Below, piece by piece: positions 34,627 to 44,128 of a stretch of 64,000 nt of DNA. The notes under the pieces are model-generated. The model was not told where the DNA came from. It did no database searches and was given only the letters and a program-made list of their open reading frames with translations. The stretch comes from Roseomonas sp. AR75 (GTDB taxonomy: Bacteria; Pseudomonadota; Alphaproteobacteria; Acetobacterales; Acetobacteraceae): NCBI RefSeq assembly GCF_005222815.1, contig NZ_STGB01000002.1, positions 310,001 to 374,000 of the forward strand, given 5' to 3'. The position numbers were made by a program, and so were the translations under genes. How positions within the stretch are numbered: the first letter of the stretch is position 1; every line of letters begins with the position of its first letter.

Positions 34627-35244
34627 CTACGCGACGAAAATATCGAACTCCGCGCGCTGCCCGCCATCCATCGGCATGACGCGCGCGATCAGCAGCGCGC
34701 GGCTTTCCGGCGGGAGGCGGCGCAGCAGGCCGTCGGTCTCGTTGCGCGGCTCGCCGGGGAAATAGACCTGCGTGGTCAGCGCGGCCGCGCTGCCCGCAGG
34801 CTGCGCGCGCAGATGGATGTGCGGCGTGCGGCCGGGATAGAGGCCGGGGCGGATCGTGCGGAAGGCGTAGCGGCCGGCACCATCCGCGACCGCACGGCCA
34901 TAGCCCTGGAACCCGCCGTCGCGCTGATCCAGCCGCGGGTCACGCGGGTGCAGGTAGATGCCCTGCGCATCGGCCTGCCAGATCTCGATGCGCGCCCCGG
35001 CCAGCGCGGCGCCATCCGGCCCGCGCACCACGCCGGTCAGCAGCAGCGGCATCCCGCGCGCCGGTGCGGCCTGGCCGGCGACGCGCAGCAGGTCAGCATC
35101 GGCATCCGCCGGGATGGCGCGGGGGTAGTACGGGCCCTCCGTCTGGCTCGGCGTGCGCAACCCCTGCGCCGCGGCCGGCAGCGCGGCGAAGGCCGGCAGG
35201 GCCAGCAGGGAACGGCGGAGCAAGGCAGGACGGGAGAGGCTCAT
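34627..35244 (-). CDS. Exported intradiol ring-cleavage dioxygenase-like protein
   Basis: A 205-residue protein with a signal peptide (LLRRSLLALPAFAALPAAAQ) and a dioxygenase_C beta-sandwich: GPYYP, ARIEIWQADAQGIYLHPRDP, FQGYGRAVADGAGRYAFRTI and PGLYPGRTPHIHL. The four ferric-iron ligands expected of catechol/protocatechuate intradiol dioxygenases, two Tyr (GIYLH, LYPG) and two His (PHIH), are all present. An extracytoplasmic location is unusual for catechol degradation, so the true substrate may be a macromolecule or an exogenous aromatic. Converges on the RTX gene with a 9-bp gap. ATG at 35244. Confidence 0.9.
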   Translation of the reverse strand: MSLSRPALLRRSLLALPAFAALPAAAQGLRTPSQTEGPYYPRAIPADADADLLRVAGQAAPARGMPLLLTGVVRGPDGAALAGARIEIWQADAQGIYLHPRDPRLDQRDGGFQGYGRAVADGAGRYAFRTIRPGLYPGRTPHIHLRAQPAGSAAALTTQVYFPGEPRNETDGLLRRLPPESRALLIARVMPMDGGQRAEFDIFVA

Positions 35245-35335
35245 GCGCCCATCTGTGCGCGCGTGGGACGCCGGGGCAAGTGACGAAACGTCGCGCCGAA
35301 ACCGGACCTGCTGCCGCCGTGCTATGACCTGCGCC

Positions 35336-35872
35336 ATGAAGCGCCGCCTGTTCCCCCTGCTGCTCCTCGCCGGCTGTTCCGCAGACCCGACCACCGGCTA
35401 CCTGATCGGCCTCGGCGATCCCGTGCGCGGCGCCGCGCTGGCCGCGCCGACGCGCCTCGGCGACACATCCCGCCTGGCGGGCGATCAGGTGGCGGCGGCG
35501 CGCGGCGTGATCCTGCTGGAGTTCATCGACCTCTCCTTCCGCACGGACCCGCGCTACATGCACGACGTGGCGCCGGTGAACGTCCACACGATCCGGCTGG
35601 GCCGGACGGAGATGCGCGCCGCCGTGGGCATCGCGCCCAACGCACCGCCCGAGCCGCTGATGGCGCAGCTTCGCGAATTCGGGAATGCGCTGGAAGCGGG
35701 CAACCTGGTGCAGGCGGAAGTGGCGCTGAGCGGGCCGATGTTCCCGCTCGGCGCGCAGGAGACGATGCGCCGGCTGCGCAGCCTGCCGCGCCTGCCGGCC
35801 GTCAGCGCGGCAGCGGGCGCGGCGAACAACCAGATCACCATGCTGGACATGCGCCGGCGCAGCCCGAGCTGA
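35336..35872 (+). CDS. Small predicted lipoprotein of unknown function
   Basis: A 178-residue protein starting MKRRLFPLLLLAGCSADP, a lipoprotein signal with lipobox LAGC. The mature part (GYLIGLGDPVRGAALAAPTRLGDTSRLAGD ... DQVAAARGVILLEFIDLS) is not a family I recognise. The ATG at 35336 gives a proper signal peptide; the longer open frame upstream does not. Divergent from the dioxygenase gene (91-bp gap) and convergent with serA. Confidence 0.75.
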   Translation: MKRRLFPLLLLAGCSADPTTGYLIGLGDPVRGAALAAPTRLGDTSRLAGDQVAAARGVILLEFIDLSFRTDPRYMHDVAPVNVHTIRLGRTEMRAAVGIAPNAPPEPLMAQLREFGNALEAGNLVQAEVALSGPMFPLGAQETMRRLRSLPRLPAVSAAAGAANNQITMLDMRRRSPS

Positions 35873-35888
35873 CGCGCGGCGCGGCGGG

Positions 35889-37475
35889 TCAGAACGCCAG
35901 CGGCACGGCGCGGACCACCAGCTTCAGGCCGCGCACCGTCTCCAGCACGCCATCCGGCAGCGGGCCGTCGAGGCCGACCAGGCAGATCGCGTCGCCGCCC
36001 GGCGCCGTGCGGCCGAGATGGAAGGTGGCGATGTTCACCCCGGCCTCGGACAGCGTCGTGCCGAAGCGCCCGATGAAGCCCGGCTTGTCCTGGTTGGTCA
36101 CATAGAGCATGTGCGGCGCGAAATCGGCCTCCACGGGGATGCCCTTGATCTCCACCAGGCGCGGCCTGCCGGTGCCGACCAGCGTGCCGGTGACGCTGCG
36201 CGGCCCGGCTTCCGTGACGACGGTGACGCGCAGCAGCGTGACGTAGTCGCCGCTGCGCTCATGCACGGTCTCCGCCACCTCGATGCCGCGCTGCTGCGCC
36301 AGCACGGGGGCGTTCACCATGTTCACCGCGCCCGAGATCGGCGTCAGCACGCCGGCCAGCGCCGCGGCGGTCAGCGGGCGGCGGTTCAGCTCCGCCGCCT
36401 GGCCCTCGTATTCCACGCGGATCGCCTGGATCGAGGAATCCTGCGCGACGGTGAGCTGCCCGGCCATGGAGCCCAGCAGCCGCGCCAGCTCCATATAGGG
36501 CTTGAGGCGCGGCGCTTCCTCGGCGGTGACGGAGGGCATGTTGATGGCGTTGGAGACGGCGCCGGTCAGCAGGAAGTCCGACATCTGCTCGGCGACCTGC
36601 AGCGCGACATTCTCCTGCGCCTCGGCGGTGGCGGCGCCGAGATGCGGCGTGCAGACCACGTTCTCCAGCGCGAAGAGCGGGCTGTCGGTGGCAGGCTCCG
36701 TCTCGAACACGTCGAGCGCGGCGCCGGCGAGGTGGCCGGATTGCAGCGCCTCATACAGCGCCTGCTCATCCACCAGCCCGCCGCGGGCGCAGTTGATCAG
36801 CCGCGCGCCCTTCTTCATCGCGAAGATGCGCTCGCGCGACAGGATGTTCTTCGTCTGCTCGGTATAGGGCGCGTGCAGCGTGATGATGTCGGCGCGGGCG
36901 ACCAGCGCGTCCAGCTCCACCTTTTCCACGCCGAGTTCCACGGCCCGCTTCTCCGACAGGAAGGGATCGAAGGCGATCACCTTCATGCGCAGCCCGTTGG
37001 CGCGATCCGCGACGATGGAGCCGATGTTGCCGCAGCCGACGAGGCCGAGCGTCTTGCCGGTGAGCTCGACGCCCATGAAGCGGTTCTTCTCCCACTTGCC
37101 GGCCTTGGTGGATGCGCTGGCTTCGGGGATCTGCCGGGCGAGCGCGAACATCATCGCGATGGCGTGCTCGGCGGTGGTGATGGCGTTGCCGAAGGGCGTG
37201 TTCATCACCACCACGCCGCGCGCGGTCGCGCTGGTGATGTCCACATTGTCCACGCCGATGCCGGCGCGGCCGACCACGCGCAGGCGCGGCGCGGCCTCGA
37301 TCAGCTCGCGCGTGACCTTCGTCGCGCTGCGTACTGCGAGGCCGTCGTATTCGCCGATGATCTCCCGGATCTCGGCGGGCTTGAGGCCGGGCTTGAAGTC
37401 GACGTCGATGCCGCGGTCGCGAAAGATCTGGACGGCGGCAGGCGAGAGCTTGTCGGAGATGAGGACCTTCGGCAT
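35889..37475 (-). CDS. serA: D-3-phosphoglycerate dehydrogenase
   Basis: A 528-residue long-form SerA. The catalytic and NAD domains show GRAGIGVDNVD, TLGLVGCGNIGSIVADRA, INCARGGLVDEQALYEAL and CTPHLGAATAEAQ with the catalytic His. They are followed by the intervening domain and a C-terminal ACT domain (LYVTNQDKPGFIGRFGTTLSE) for serine-type regulation. It catalyses the first step of serine synthesis. The gene follows serC by 3 bp, so both are made from one transcript. Confidence 0.98.
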   Translation of the reverse strand: MPKVLISDKLSPAAVQIFRDRGIDVDFKPGLKPAEIREIIGEYDGLAVRSATKVTRELIEAAPRLRVVGRAGIGVDNVDITSATARGVVVMNTPFGNAITTAEHAIAMMFALARQIPEASASTKAGKWEKNRFMGVELTGKTLGLVGCGNIGSIVADRANGLRMKVIAFDPFLSEKRAVELGVEKVELDALVARADIITLHAPYTEQTKNILSRERIFAMKKGARLINCARGGLVDEQALYEALQSGHLAGAALDVFETEPATDSPLFALENVVCTPHLGAATAEAQENVALQVAEQMSDFLLTGAVSNAINMPSVTAEEAPRLKPYMELARLLGSMAGQLTVAQDSSIQAIRVEYEGQAAELNRRPLTAAALAGVLTPISGAVNMVNAPVLAQQRGIEVAETVHERSGDYVTLLRVTVVTEAGPRSVTGTLVGTGRPRLVEIKGIPVEADFAPHMLYVTNQDKPGFIGRFGTTLSEAGVNIATFHLGRTAPGGDAICLVGLDGPLPDGVLETVRGLKLVVRAVPLAF

Positions 37476-37478
37476 GGC

Positions 37479-38651
37479 TCAGGCCGCCTTCTTCGCAAAC
37501 TCGGCTTCGACGCGGGCGAAGGCCCAGTCGAGCCAGGGCAGCAGCGCGACAAGGTCGGCGGTCTCCACCGTGGCGCCGCCCCAGATGCGCAGGCCCGGCG
37601 GCGCGTCGCGATAGGCAGCGGCATCCAGCGCCACGCCTTCCTTCTCGAGCAGCGCAGCAAGCTTTTTCGCCGCCGCCGCCTGCCCTTCCGCATCCAGCGC
37701 CATGAACCACGGCGCCACGATCTTCAGGCAGATCGAGGTGCAGGACCGCGTCGCCGGCACCTCCGCCAGGAAGTCCACCCACGGCGTCTTCGCGACCCAG
37801 TTCGCGATGGCCGCGAGGTTCGCCTCGCTGCGCGCGACCAGGCCCTTCAGCCCGCCGACGCCTTCCGCCCAGCGCAGGCCGTCGATCGCATCCTCCACGC
37901 AGAGCATGGAGGGCGTGTTGATCGTCTCGCCCCTGAAGATGCCTTCGTTGATCTTCCCGTCCTTGGTCATGCGGAAGATCTTCGGCATGGGCCAGGCGGG
38001 CTTGTGGGATTCAAGCCGCGCCACGGCGCGCGGGCTCAGCGCCAGCATCCCATGCGCCGCCTCGCCGCCCAGCACCTTCTGCCAGGACCAGGTGACGACA
38101 TCGAGCTTGTGCCAGGGAAGCTCCATCGCGAAGGCAGCGCTGGTCGCGTCGCAGATCGCGAGCCCCGCGCGGTCGTCGCGGATGAAGTCGGCATCCGGCA
38201 GCCGCACGCCGCTGGTCGTGCCATTCCACACGAACACCACGTCGCGATCGCCACTCACCTGCGAGAGATCGGGCAGCTTGCCGTAGCCGGCCGCGATCAC
38301 CTTCGCGTCGGCCAGCTTCAACTGCTTCGTGATGTCGGTGGCCCAATCCTTCGAGAAGGACTCCCAGGCCAGGATATCCACGCCGCGCGCGCCGAGCAGC
38401 GACCACAGCGCCATCTCCACCGCGCCGGTGTCGGAGGCCGGCACGATGCCGAGCCGCCAATCCGCGGGCATGCCGAGGATCGCCTTGGATCGCTCGATGA
38501 CGTCCAGCAGCTTCGCCTTGGGATCCTTGGCCCGGTGGCTGCGCCCGAGCATAGCGCCCGACAGCGCCTCCAGCGTCCAGCCGGGACGCTTGGCGCAGGG
38601 ACCGGACGAGAAACGGGGGTTCGACGGACGGGTGTCCGGTGTGGCGGTCAT
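37479..38651 (-). CDS. serC: Phosphoserine aminotransferase (alphaproteobacterial / Methanosarcina type)
   Basis: A 390-residue class V aminotransferase. N-terminus [31 protein letters not shown], substrate/cofactor segment [13 protein letters not shown], and the Schiff-base lysine in [11 protein letters not shown] mark the SerC subtype common in alphaproteobacteria. It converts 3-phosphohydroxypyruvate to phosphoserine. The 204-bp region upstream is shared with the divergent PRC-barrel gene and contains several small hairpins near the ribosome-binding site (see findings). Confidence 0.97.
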   Translation of the reverse strand: MTATPDTRPSNPRFSSGPCAKRPGWTLEALSGAMLGRSHRAKDPKAKLLDVIERSKAILGMPADWRLGIVPASDTGAVEMALWSLLGARGVDILAWESFSKDWATDITKQLKLADAKVIAAGYGKLPDLSQVSGDRDVVFVWNGTTSGVRLPDADFIRDDRAGLAICDATSAAFAMELPWHKLDVVTWSWQKVLGGEAAHGMLALSPRAVARLESHKPAWPMPKIFRMTKDGKINEGIFRGETINTPSMLCVEDAIDGLRWAEGVGGLKGLVARSEANLAAIANWVAKTPWVDFLAEVPATRSCTSICLKIVAPWFMALDAEGQAAAAKKLAALLEKEGVALDAAAYRDAPPGLRIWGGATVETADLVALLPWLDWAFARVEAEFAKKAA

Positions 38652-38855
38652 AGGAAGCTCCCTTCCAGAAGCTGATGCGCCCCGGTGGGGGGGCGTGGCC
38701 CGCCGCGAGACTTAGCGGCGCGCGCGCGGGCGGACAAGCATGGCCCGGCCACCGCAACCCATCCGCTTGCGCTCCGTTGTCACCGAGGACCCGGCGCGGC
38801 GCGACGCGATGCGCCGGAGATGCCGCGAGGCAGGACAGACAGGGAGAACCAGACA

Positions 38856-39770
38856 ATGCGGCTCCGCAAGGAAACCGCCATCGCGGCGGCATGGCTTCTG
38901 GTGCCGGGCATCGCCATGGCGCAGGCGCAACAGCCGGCCCAGCCGGCGCAGCAGCCTGCCGCGCAGGCGCAGTCCGCCAGCCAGTGCACGAGCGATCTGC
39001 AGGCCTTCGGGCGGCAGATGAACGAGGAGGGATTCTGGTTGACCGGCGCGCGGCGCGGCTATGGCTGGTTCGGCTACGGCACGCCCTATGCGACGCCGGC
39101 GCGGCCCGGCGTGGCAGCGGGCGCAGCACCGGGCATGGTCAGCGGCACCGGCGCCACGGCGACCGGCCAGCCCGCAACGGGCGGCGGCGCGGCCACGCCC
39201 TTCGCCGGCATGGACTGGCGCATGGCGCCGACGCAGGCGTTGCGCACCCTCTACACCGCGGCGCATGTGCTGGCGCAGAACGGCAGCGAGCAGACTTGCC
39301 AGTCCGTGCTGCGCGAAGCGCGCGACCTGTATGGCGCCTACACCACGCAGCTTAGCCAGGCCGGCGTTGATCCGAATGAGGTGCGGAGCTGGCGGCAGCG
39401 GCAGCTTGCGCTCGCCACGCCTGTCACCGCGCGCGCGCGCGGCATTCGCGCAGAGGCGATCACCGGCACCGACCTGCGCAATCCGCGGAACGAATATCTC
39501 GGCAGCATCGAGGACGTGGTGTTCGACCCTCGCAACGGGCAGGTCGCCTATGTGGTCGTCGGCCGCGGCGGCTTCCTCGGCATCGGCGAGGACCATGTCG
39601 CGGTGCCGTGGCAGCGGCTTCGCGTGACTCCGATGCTCGACACCTTCGTGCTCGACGTCCCGGAGAGCCGCATCGAATCCGCACCGCAGGTGGATCCCGA
39701 CGCCTTCTCCACCGACGAGGGCTACGACCGTCGGCGCGGCGAGATCGACCGCTTCTGGCAGGCCGGGTGA
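38856..39770 (+). CDS. Exported PRC-barrel domain protein
   Basis: A 304-residue protein with a signal peptide (MRLRKETAIAAAWLLVPGIAMAQ), a Gln/Pro/Ala-rich linker, a helical middle region with two cysteines, and a C-terminal PRC-barrel (about 205-275: IRAEAITGTDLRNPRNEYLGSI, VAYVVVGRGGFLGIGEDHVAVPW). PRC-barrel proteins of this exported type are common stress- or envelope-associated proteins in alphaproteobacteria. AGGGAGA before the ATG at 38856 sets the start. DUF1328 follows on the same strand. Confidence 0.87.
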   Translation: MRLRKETAIAAAWLLVPGIAMAQAQQPAQPAQQPAAQAQSASQCTSDLQAFGRQMNEEGFWLTGARRGYGWFGYGTPYATPARPGVAAGAAPGMVSGTGATATGQPATGGGAATPFAGMDWRMAPTQALRTLYTAAHVLAQNGSEQTCQSVLREARDLYGAYTTQLSQAGVDPNEVRSWRQRQLALATPVTARARGIRAEAITGTDLRNPRNEYLGSIEDVVFDPRNGQVAYVVVGRGGFLGIGEDHVAVPWQRLRVTPMLDTFVLDVPESRIESAPQVDPDAFSTDEGYDRRRGEIDRFWQAG

Positions 39771-39831
39771 CGGCAGCGCGGCCGGCCGGCGCCGGCCGCT
39801 TCCCTACAATTCCACGAAGGAGGAGTGAATC

Positions 39832-39996
39832 ATGCTGACCTGGGCCATCATCGCCCTTGTGATCGCGCTGATCGCCGGCGCGTTGGGCTTCACCGGCGTC
39901 GCCGCGGCGGCCGGCACCGTCGCCAAGATCCTGTTCGGCCTGTTCCTGGCGATCGCGATCATCCTGTTCCTGATGAGCCTGTTCGCCGTCGCCTGA
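39832..39996 (+). CDS. DUF1328 small membrane protein
   Basis: A 54-residue protein with two hydrophobic segments: [20 protein letters not shown] and [19 protein letters not shown], with the typical [15 protein letters not shown] link. This is the DUF1328/YtjA family. A perfect AGGAG lies 7 bp before the ATG at 39832. It lies 61 bp after the PRC-barrel gene and the two often occur together in stress-linked loci. Function unknown. Confidence 0.92.
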   Translation: MLTWAIIALVIALIAGALGFTGVAAAAGTVAKILFGLFLAIAIILFLMSLFAVA

Positions 39997-40008
39997 CGGC
40001 GCCAGGCA

Positions 40009-40959
40009 TCACTCGGGCCGGTAGAACGCGCCGGCCCGGGCGGCCTGTGCGGTGCGCCAGGTGACCCAGGCGGTCAGCGCGGTGGCGAACAGCAGCGCGG
40101 GCCAGGCGAGCCAGGCCGGGAAGCGCAGCGCCATCAGCATGATGGCGAAGGCGGCGGTAGGAAAGGTGGTGCCCCACCAGCCCATGCCGAACGGGATCCG
40201 TGCGATCTCGCCGGCCAGCGAGAGCAGCACCGCCGCAATCAGCAGCGCCATGCCGGCCAGGCCGAGCGCCGCGCCTTCCGCTTGCCCCGTAAGCGCGGCA
40301 AGCGCCACGGCGCCCACGGCGGGTGGCGCCAGCAGCACGACCAAGCTCGGCACCAGCGGCGGCGGCAGCGCCGGCCCAGCGAACAGGCGGTAGAGCAGCA
40401 GCGGCAGCACCGCCAGCCACAGCAGCAACCCGACGCCGAACATGATCCAGGACATGTGCGCGAAGCCCATCGCCACGCCGAACACCGGCGCGAGGATGTT
40501 GCCGACCAGCGGAATCAGCAGCGGCGGCGCGAGCATCGCGGGATCGCCGCGCCCGCCCACGACCCGGCGCAGCAGCAGCATCGCCACCAGCAGGTGCACC
40601 GCGACCGCGACGGACCATAGCAGCGCGCCGAGGGCGGGCAGGTGCGGGAAGGCGGCGGCGGAGAGGATCATCAGGCCGATGGTCGGCGCTGCGGCGAAGG
40701 CGACGCGCACGGGATGGCCGATCTCCTCCATCACCGCCTCGGGGTGGCGCAGGAGGCGCGCCACCTGCAGCCCCACCACGCCGAGCCAGGCCAGCGCAGT
40801 CAGCAGCAGCAGCGCCTCCCCGATGGCGGCCGGCGCACCGAGGTAATGACGCGCCTGGCGCCAGGCCAGGCCGACGCCGCCGAGCCCCATCGGCATCGCC
40901 AGCAGCGGCAGCGGCAGGAATTGCAGCGTGGGCCGCAGCGTGCGCGCCGCGGCGTTCAC
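40009..40959 (-). CDS. SLAC1/TehA-type anion transporter-like membrane protein
   Basis: A 316-residue, ten-segment membrane protein of the voltage-dependent anion channel / tellurite-resistance dicarboxylate transporter family: FLPLPLLAMPMGLGGVGLAWR, PLVGNILAPVFGVAMG and GMGWWGTTFPTAAFA are characteristic. The start is a GTG at 40959 overlapping the upstream stop (GTGA). Cargo unknown; tellurite resistance should not be assumed. Confidence 0.88.
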   Translation of the reverse strand: MNAAARTLRPTLQFLPLPLLAMPMGLGGVGLAWRQARHYLGAPAAIGEALLLLTALAWLGVVGLQVARLLRHPEAVMEEIGHPVRVAFAAAPTIGLMILSAAAFPHLPALGALLWSVAVAVHLLVAMLLLRRVVGGRGDPAMLAPPLLIPLVGNILAPVFGVAMGFAHMSWIMFGVGLLLWLAVLPLLLYRLFAGPALPPPLVPSLVVLLAPPAVGAVALAALTGQAEGAALGLAGMALLIAAVLLSLAGEIARIPFGMGWWGTTFPTAAFAIMLMALRFPAWLAWPALLFATALTAWVTWRTAQAARAGAFYRPE

Positions 40960-41837
40960 AGGATCGCCTCGCCCTGCATCACGGTCACGCAACCGCCGCC
41001 GACGGTGGAGCGGATGCCATCCGCCGTGCGGCGCGCGGTGCAGCGGAGCAGGCTCGGGCGGCCCATCTCGACGCCCTGCACGAAATCCCATTCATCCCGC
41101 TCCGCGCCGGACAGGTGCAGCAGCATGGCGGCCAGCGCGACCGCCGCGCTGCCCGTCGCCGCATCCTCCTTCACGCCGAGGCCGGGACCGAACATGCGCG
41201 TGCGCACCGCAGCGCCGTCGCGCGCGTAGAGATAGATCGCCAGGCGCTTCGCCACGTCAGGCATCGCCGCCATCACGCGATGGAACTCCGGCTCCACCGG
41301 CTTCGCGCGTGTCAGCGCATCCGGCGTGACCTGCATCAGCACGAAGGGATTGCCGACGGAGGCGATGACGGGGCGGTGGTTCTCCGTCACGACGTCCCAC
41401 GGCTCGAGGCCGGCGCAGGGCGCAAGCTGCACCGGCGTGAACTCGGCACCGAGCGAAAGCGGCTGCGGCGCGGCGATGTCGGCCTGCGTCACGGCGCCCG
41501 ATGCATCGCGCGCGATGCGGATCTCGACCAGGCCGGCGATCTCCTCGAAGTGCAGAACATCGCCACCCCGTTCCGACGCGATCACGTAGCCGGTGCCGAC
41601 ATTCGGGTGGCCGGCGAAGGGCATCTCCACCTTCGGCGTGAAGATGCGCACCCGCGCGGTGTTCGCGGGATCCTCGGGCGGCAGGACGAAGGTGGTCTCG
41701 CTGAGATTGAACTCGGCGGCGAGCGCCTGCATCTCGGCATCGCTCATGCCGCGCGCATCGGGGAAGACCGCAAGCGGGTTGCCGCCGAAGCGCGTGTCGG
41801 TGAACACGTCGAGCGTGACGAAGCGATACTGTCTCAC
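40956..41837 (-). CDS. PhzF-family isomerase/epimerase-like protein
   Basis: A 293-residue PhzF/diaminopimelate-epimerase-fold protein: [37 protein letters not shown] with the catalytic Glu (E47), [12 protein letters not shown] and [15 protein letters not shown]. The biological reaction of most members is unknown. The start is a GTG at 41837 overlapping the thiD stop; its own stop overlaps the start of the SLAC1-like gene, so the three genes are translationally coupled. Confidence 0.9.
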   Translation of the reverse strand: MRQYRFVTLDVFTDTRFGGNPLAVFPDARGMSDAEMQALAAEFNLSETTFVLPPEDPANTARVRIFTPKVEMPFAGHPNVGTGYVIASERGGDVLHFEEIAGLVEIRIARDASGAVTQADIAAPQPLSLGAEFTPVQLAPCAGLEPWDVVTENHRPVIASVGNPFVLMQVTPDALTRAKPVEPEFHRVMAAMPDVAKRLAIYLYARDGAAVRTRMFGPGLGVKEDAATGSAAVALAAMLLHLSGAERDEWDFVQGVEMGRPSLLRCTARRTADGIRSTVGGGCVTVMQGEAIL

Positions 41838-42727
41838 GAGAGATCCTCGAGGCGGGAAGCATCCACGGTGACGCCATGGCCGAGCGGGCCGTGCCCGGCG
41901 CCGAAGCCCGGCGCGGCCAGCATCGCCGCGCGCACATAGGCGCGGGCGCGCATCACCGCGTCCCGCAGCGTCATGCCCTGCGCCAGGCCGCAGGCGAGCG
42001 CGGAGGCGAGGGTGCAGCCGGTGCCATGGGTGTGCCGCGTCTCGATGCGTGGGCTCTCGAAGGCCTCGGTGCCGTCGCGCGTGGCCAGCAGGTCGGTCAG
42101 CACCGCGCCGGTCCCGTGGCCGCCCTTGAGCAGCACGGCGCGCACGCCCATGCCCAGCAGCGCGTCGGCCGCACGATGCATGTCCGCGACCCCGGCGATG
42201 GCGATGCCGGACAGCGCCTCGGCTTCCGGGATGTTCGGCGTGATCACCGCGGCCATCGGCAGCAGGCGCGTGCGCAGCGTCGCCACGGCTTCCGGCGCCA
42301 GCAGCGGATGCCCGCCTTTCGCCACCATCACGGGATCGGCGACCAGCGGGATGCCGGGGCCGAACTCCGCCAACGCATCGCACACCGCTTCAATGGTCGC
42401 GCTGTCGGCCAGCATGCCGGTCTTGATCGCGTCGGCGCCGAGATCCTGCAGCACCACGCGGATCTGCAGCCGGATGAAATCGGACGGCACGCCCATCACG
42501 CCGTGCACGCCAAGCGTGTTCTGCGCGGTCAGCGCGGTGATCGCCGTCATCGCGAAGCCACCGAGCGCGGTGATGGCCTTGATGTCCGCCTGGATGCCCG
42601 CCCCGCCGCCGGAATCCGATCCGGCGCAGACGAGAACCCTGCCCTGGCTCGACAGGCCCGTCCGATTCAGCTCTCCGGTGCTCGCCGCCTTTGGCGGCTG
42701 CGCCCTCCGACCTTCGGACGGGTGCAT
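41834..42727 (-). CDS. thiD: Hydroxymethylpyrimidine/phosphomethylpyrimidine kinase
   Basis: A 297-residue ribokinase-fold enzyme phosphorylating HMP and HMP-P for thiamine synthesis. The core begins [22 protein letters not shown], then [43 protein letters not shown] and the ATP/catalytic end [17 protein letters not shown]. The first about 30 residues ([16 protein letters not shown]...) are extra compared with the usual 260-270 residue protein and come from hairpin-rich DNA. ATG at 42727 overlaps the glmM stop (TGATG), and there is no later ATG, GTG or TTG before the core, so this extension appears to be translated. Confidence 0.95.
   Translation of the reverse strand: MHPSEGRRAQPPKAASTGELNRTGLSSQGRVLVCAGSDSGGGAGIQADIKAITALGGFAMTAITALTAQNTLGVHGVMGVPSDFIRLQIRVVLQDLGADAIKTGMLADSATIEAVCDALAEFGPGIPLVADPVMVAKGGHPLLAPEAVATLRTRLLPMAAVITPNIPEAEALSGIAIAGVADMHRAADALLGMGVRAVLLKGGHGTGAVLTDLLATRDGTEAFESPRIETRHTHGTGCTLASALACGLAQGMTLRDAVMRARAYVRAAMLAAPGFGAGHGPLGHGVTVDASRLEDLS
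42684..42718. repeat. Two small hairpins inside the 5' end of thiD
   Basis: GCCGCC-ttt-GGCGGC (42684-42698) and TCCGA-cct-TCGGA (42706-42718) lie back to back in the codons for the extra N-terminus of ThiD. Each is short enough to arise by chance at this GC content, but the segment has the look of an intergenic palindromic element captured into the reading frame. Confidence 0.5.
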
Positions 42728-44118
42728 CACTCCGCCGCTTGCACCTTGCGCGCCGCGCCCGCCGCAGCCCGCGCGCGGATCAGCGCGGCCAGATCCTCCA
42801 CCGTCGCCTGCATCTCGGCCTGGTCCTCGGCTTCCGCCATCACGCGGATCAGCGGCTCCGTCCCGCTCGCGCGCACCAGCACGCGGCCGCGGCTGCCGAG
42901 CCTGGCGCCGGCCGCCTCGATCGCCTGCTTCACCGCCTCGTCGGCGAGCGGCGAGGCGCCGGCGTAGCGGATGTTGACCAGCTTCTGCGGCAGCGGATCG
43001 AAGCGGCGGCAGACCTCGCTGGCGGGCCGGCCTTCCTCGACCAGCAGCGCCAGCACCTGCAGCGCGGCGACCAGGCCATCGCCCGTCGTCGCGAAGTCGG
43101 ACAGGATCATGTGGCCGGACTGCTCGCCGCCCAGGTTGCAGCCGGTCTCGCGCATCACCTCCGCCACGTAGCGGTCGCCGACCTTGGCGCGGTGCAGCGC
43201 GAGCCCCATGCCCTGGAGGTGCCGCTCCAGCCCGAGGTTGGACATCACCGTGGCCGCGATGCCGCCGCCGCGCAGCCTTCCGTCGCGATGCCAGGAGCCG
43301 GCGATCAGCGCCAGGATCTGGTCGCCATCCACGATGCGGCCCTGCTCGTCCGACAGCACCAGCCGGTCCGCGTCGCCATCCAGCGCGATGCCGAGATCGG
43401 CGCGACGTTCCTTCACCAGTTCCGCCAGCTTCTGCGGTGCCGTCGCGCCGCACTCGCGGTTGATGTTCAGCCCGTCCGGCGCGACGGCGACCGAGACGAC
43501 CTCCGCGCCCAGTTCCCACAGCACGGTCGGCGCCACCTTGTAGGCGGCGCCGTTGGCGCAATCGAGGACGATGCGCTTGCCTTCCAGGCTGCGGCCCTTG
43601 GGGAAGCTGGATTTCGCCGCCTCGATGTAGCGGCCGGGCGCGTCCTCGATGCGGCTGGCGCGGCCGAGCTTGCCAGGGGTGGCCAGATGGTCGGACAGGT
43701 CGGACGAGACCATCAGCGCCTCGATCTGCGCTTCCTCGGCATCCGAGAGCTTCAGCCCGTCCGGGCCGAACAGCTTGATGCCGTTGTCCTCGTACGGGTT
43801 GTGGGAGGCCGAGATCATCACGCCGAGATCGGCCCGCAGGCTGCGCGTCAGCAGCGCGATGGCCGGTGTCGGCAGCGGGCCGACGATCATCACATCCATG
43901 CCGGCGCCGATGAAGCCCGCGGTCAGCGCCGGCTCGATCATGTAGCCAGAGAGCCGCGTGTCCTTGCCGATGACCACGCGGTGGCGGTGGTTGCCGCGGT
44001 TGAAGAAGCGGCCGGCGGCCTGGCCGAGGCGCAGCGCGGTCGCCGCATCCATCGGCGGCTTGTTGGCCGTGCCGCGGATGCCGTCGGTGCCGAAGAGCTT
44101 GCGGGCGGGCGTGGTCAT
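42727..44118 (-). CDS. glmM: Phosphoglucosamine mutase
   Basis: A 463-residue alpha-D-phosphohexomutase: [19 protein letters not shown] at the N-terminus, the phosphoserine loop [16 protein letters not shown] (S105), metal loop [13 protein letters not shown], sugar loop GGEQSGH and phosphate-binding [15 protein letters not shown]. It converts glucosamine-6-phosphate to glucosamine-1-phosphate for peptidoglycan and LPS. Downstream of folP (10-bp gap), the common alphaproteobacterial order ftsH-folP-glmM. Confidence 0.98.
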   Translation of the reverse strand: MTTPARKLFGTDGIRGTANKPPMDAATALRLGQAAGRFFNRGNHRHRVVIGKDTRLSGYMIEPALTAGFIGAGMDVMIVGPLPTPAIALLTRSLRADLGVMISASHNPYEDNGIKLFGPDGLKLSDAEEAQIEALMVSSDLSDHLATPGKLGRASRIEDAPGRYIEAAKSSFPKGRSLEGKRIVLDCANGAAYKVAPTVLWELGAEVVSVAVAPDGLNINRECGATAPQKLAELVKERRADLGIALDGDADRLVLSDEQGRIVDGDQILALIAGSWHRDGRLRGGGIAATVMSNLGLERHLQGMGLALHRAKVGDRYVAEVMRETGCNLGGEQSGHMILSDFATTGDGLVAALQVLALLVEEGRPASEVCRRFDPLPQKLVNIRYAGASPLADEAVKQAIEAAGARLGSRGRVLVRASGTEPLIRVMAEAEDQAEMQATVEDLAALIRARAAAGAARKVQAAE

Positions 44119-44128
44119 GGCGGGCTGA

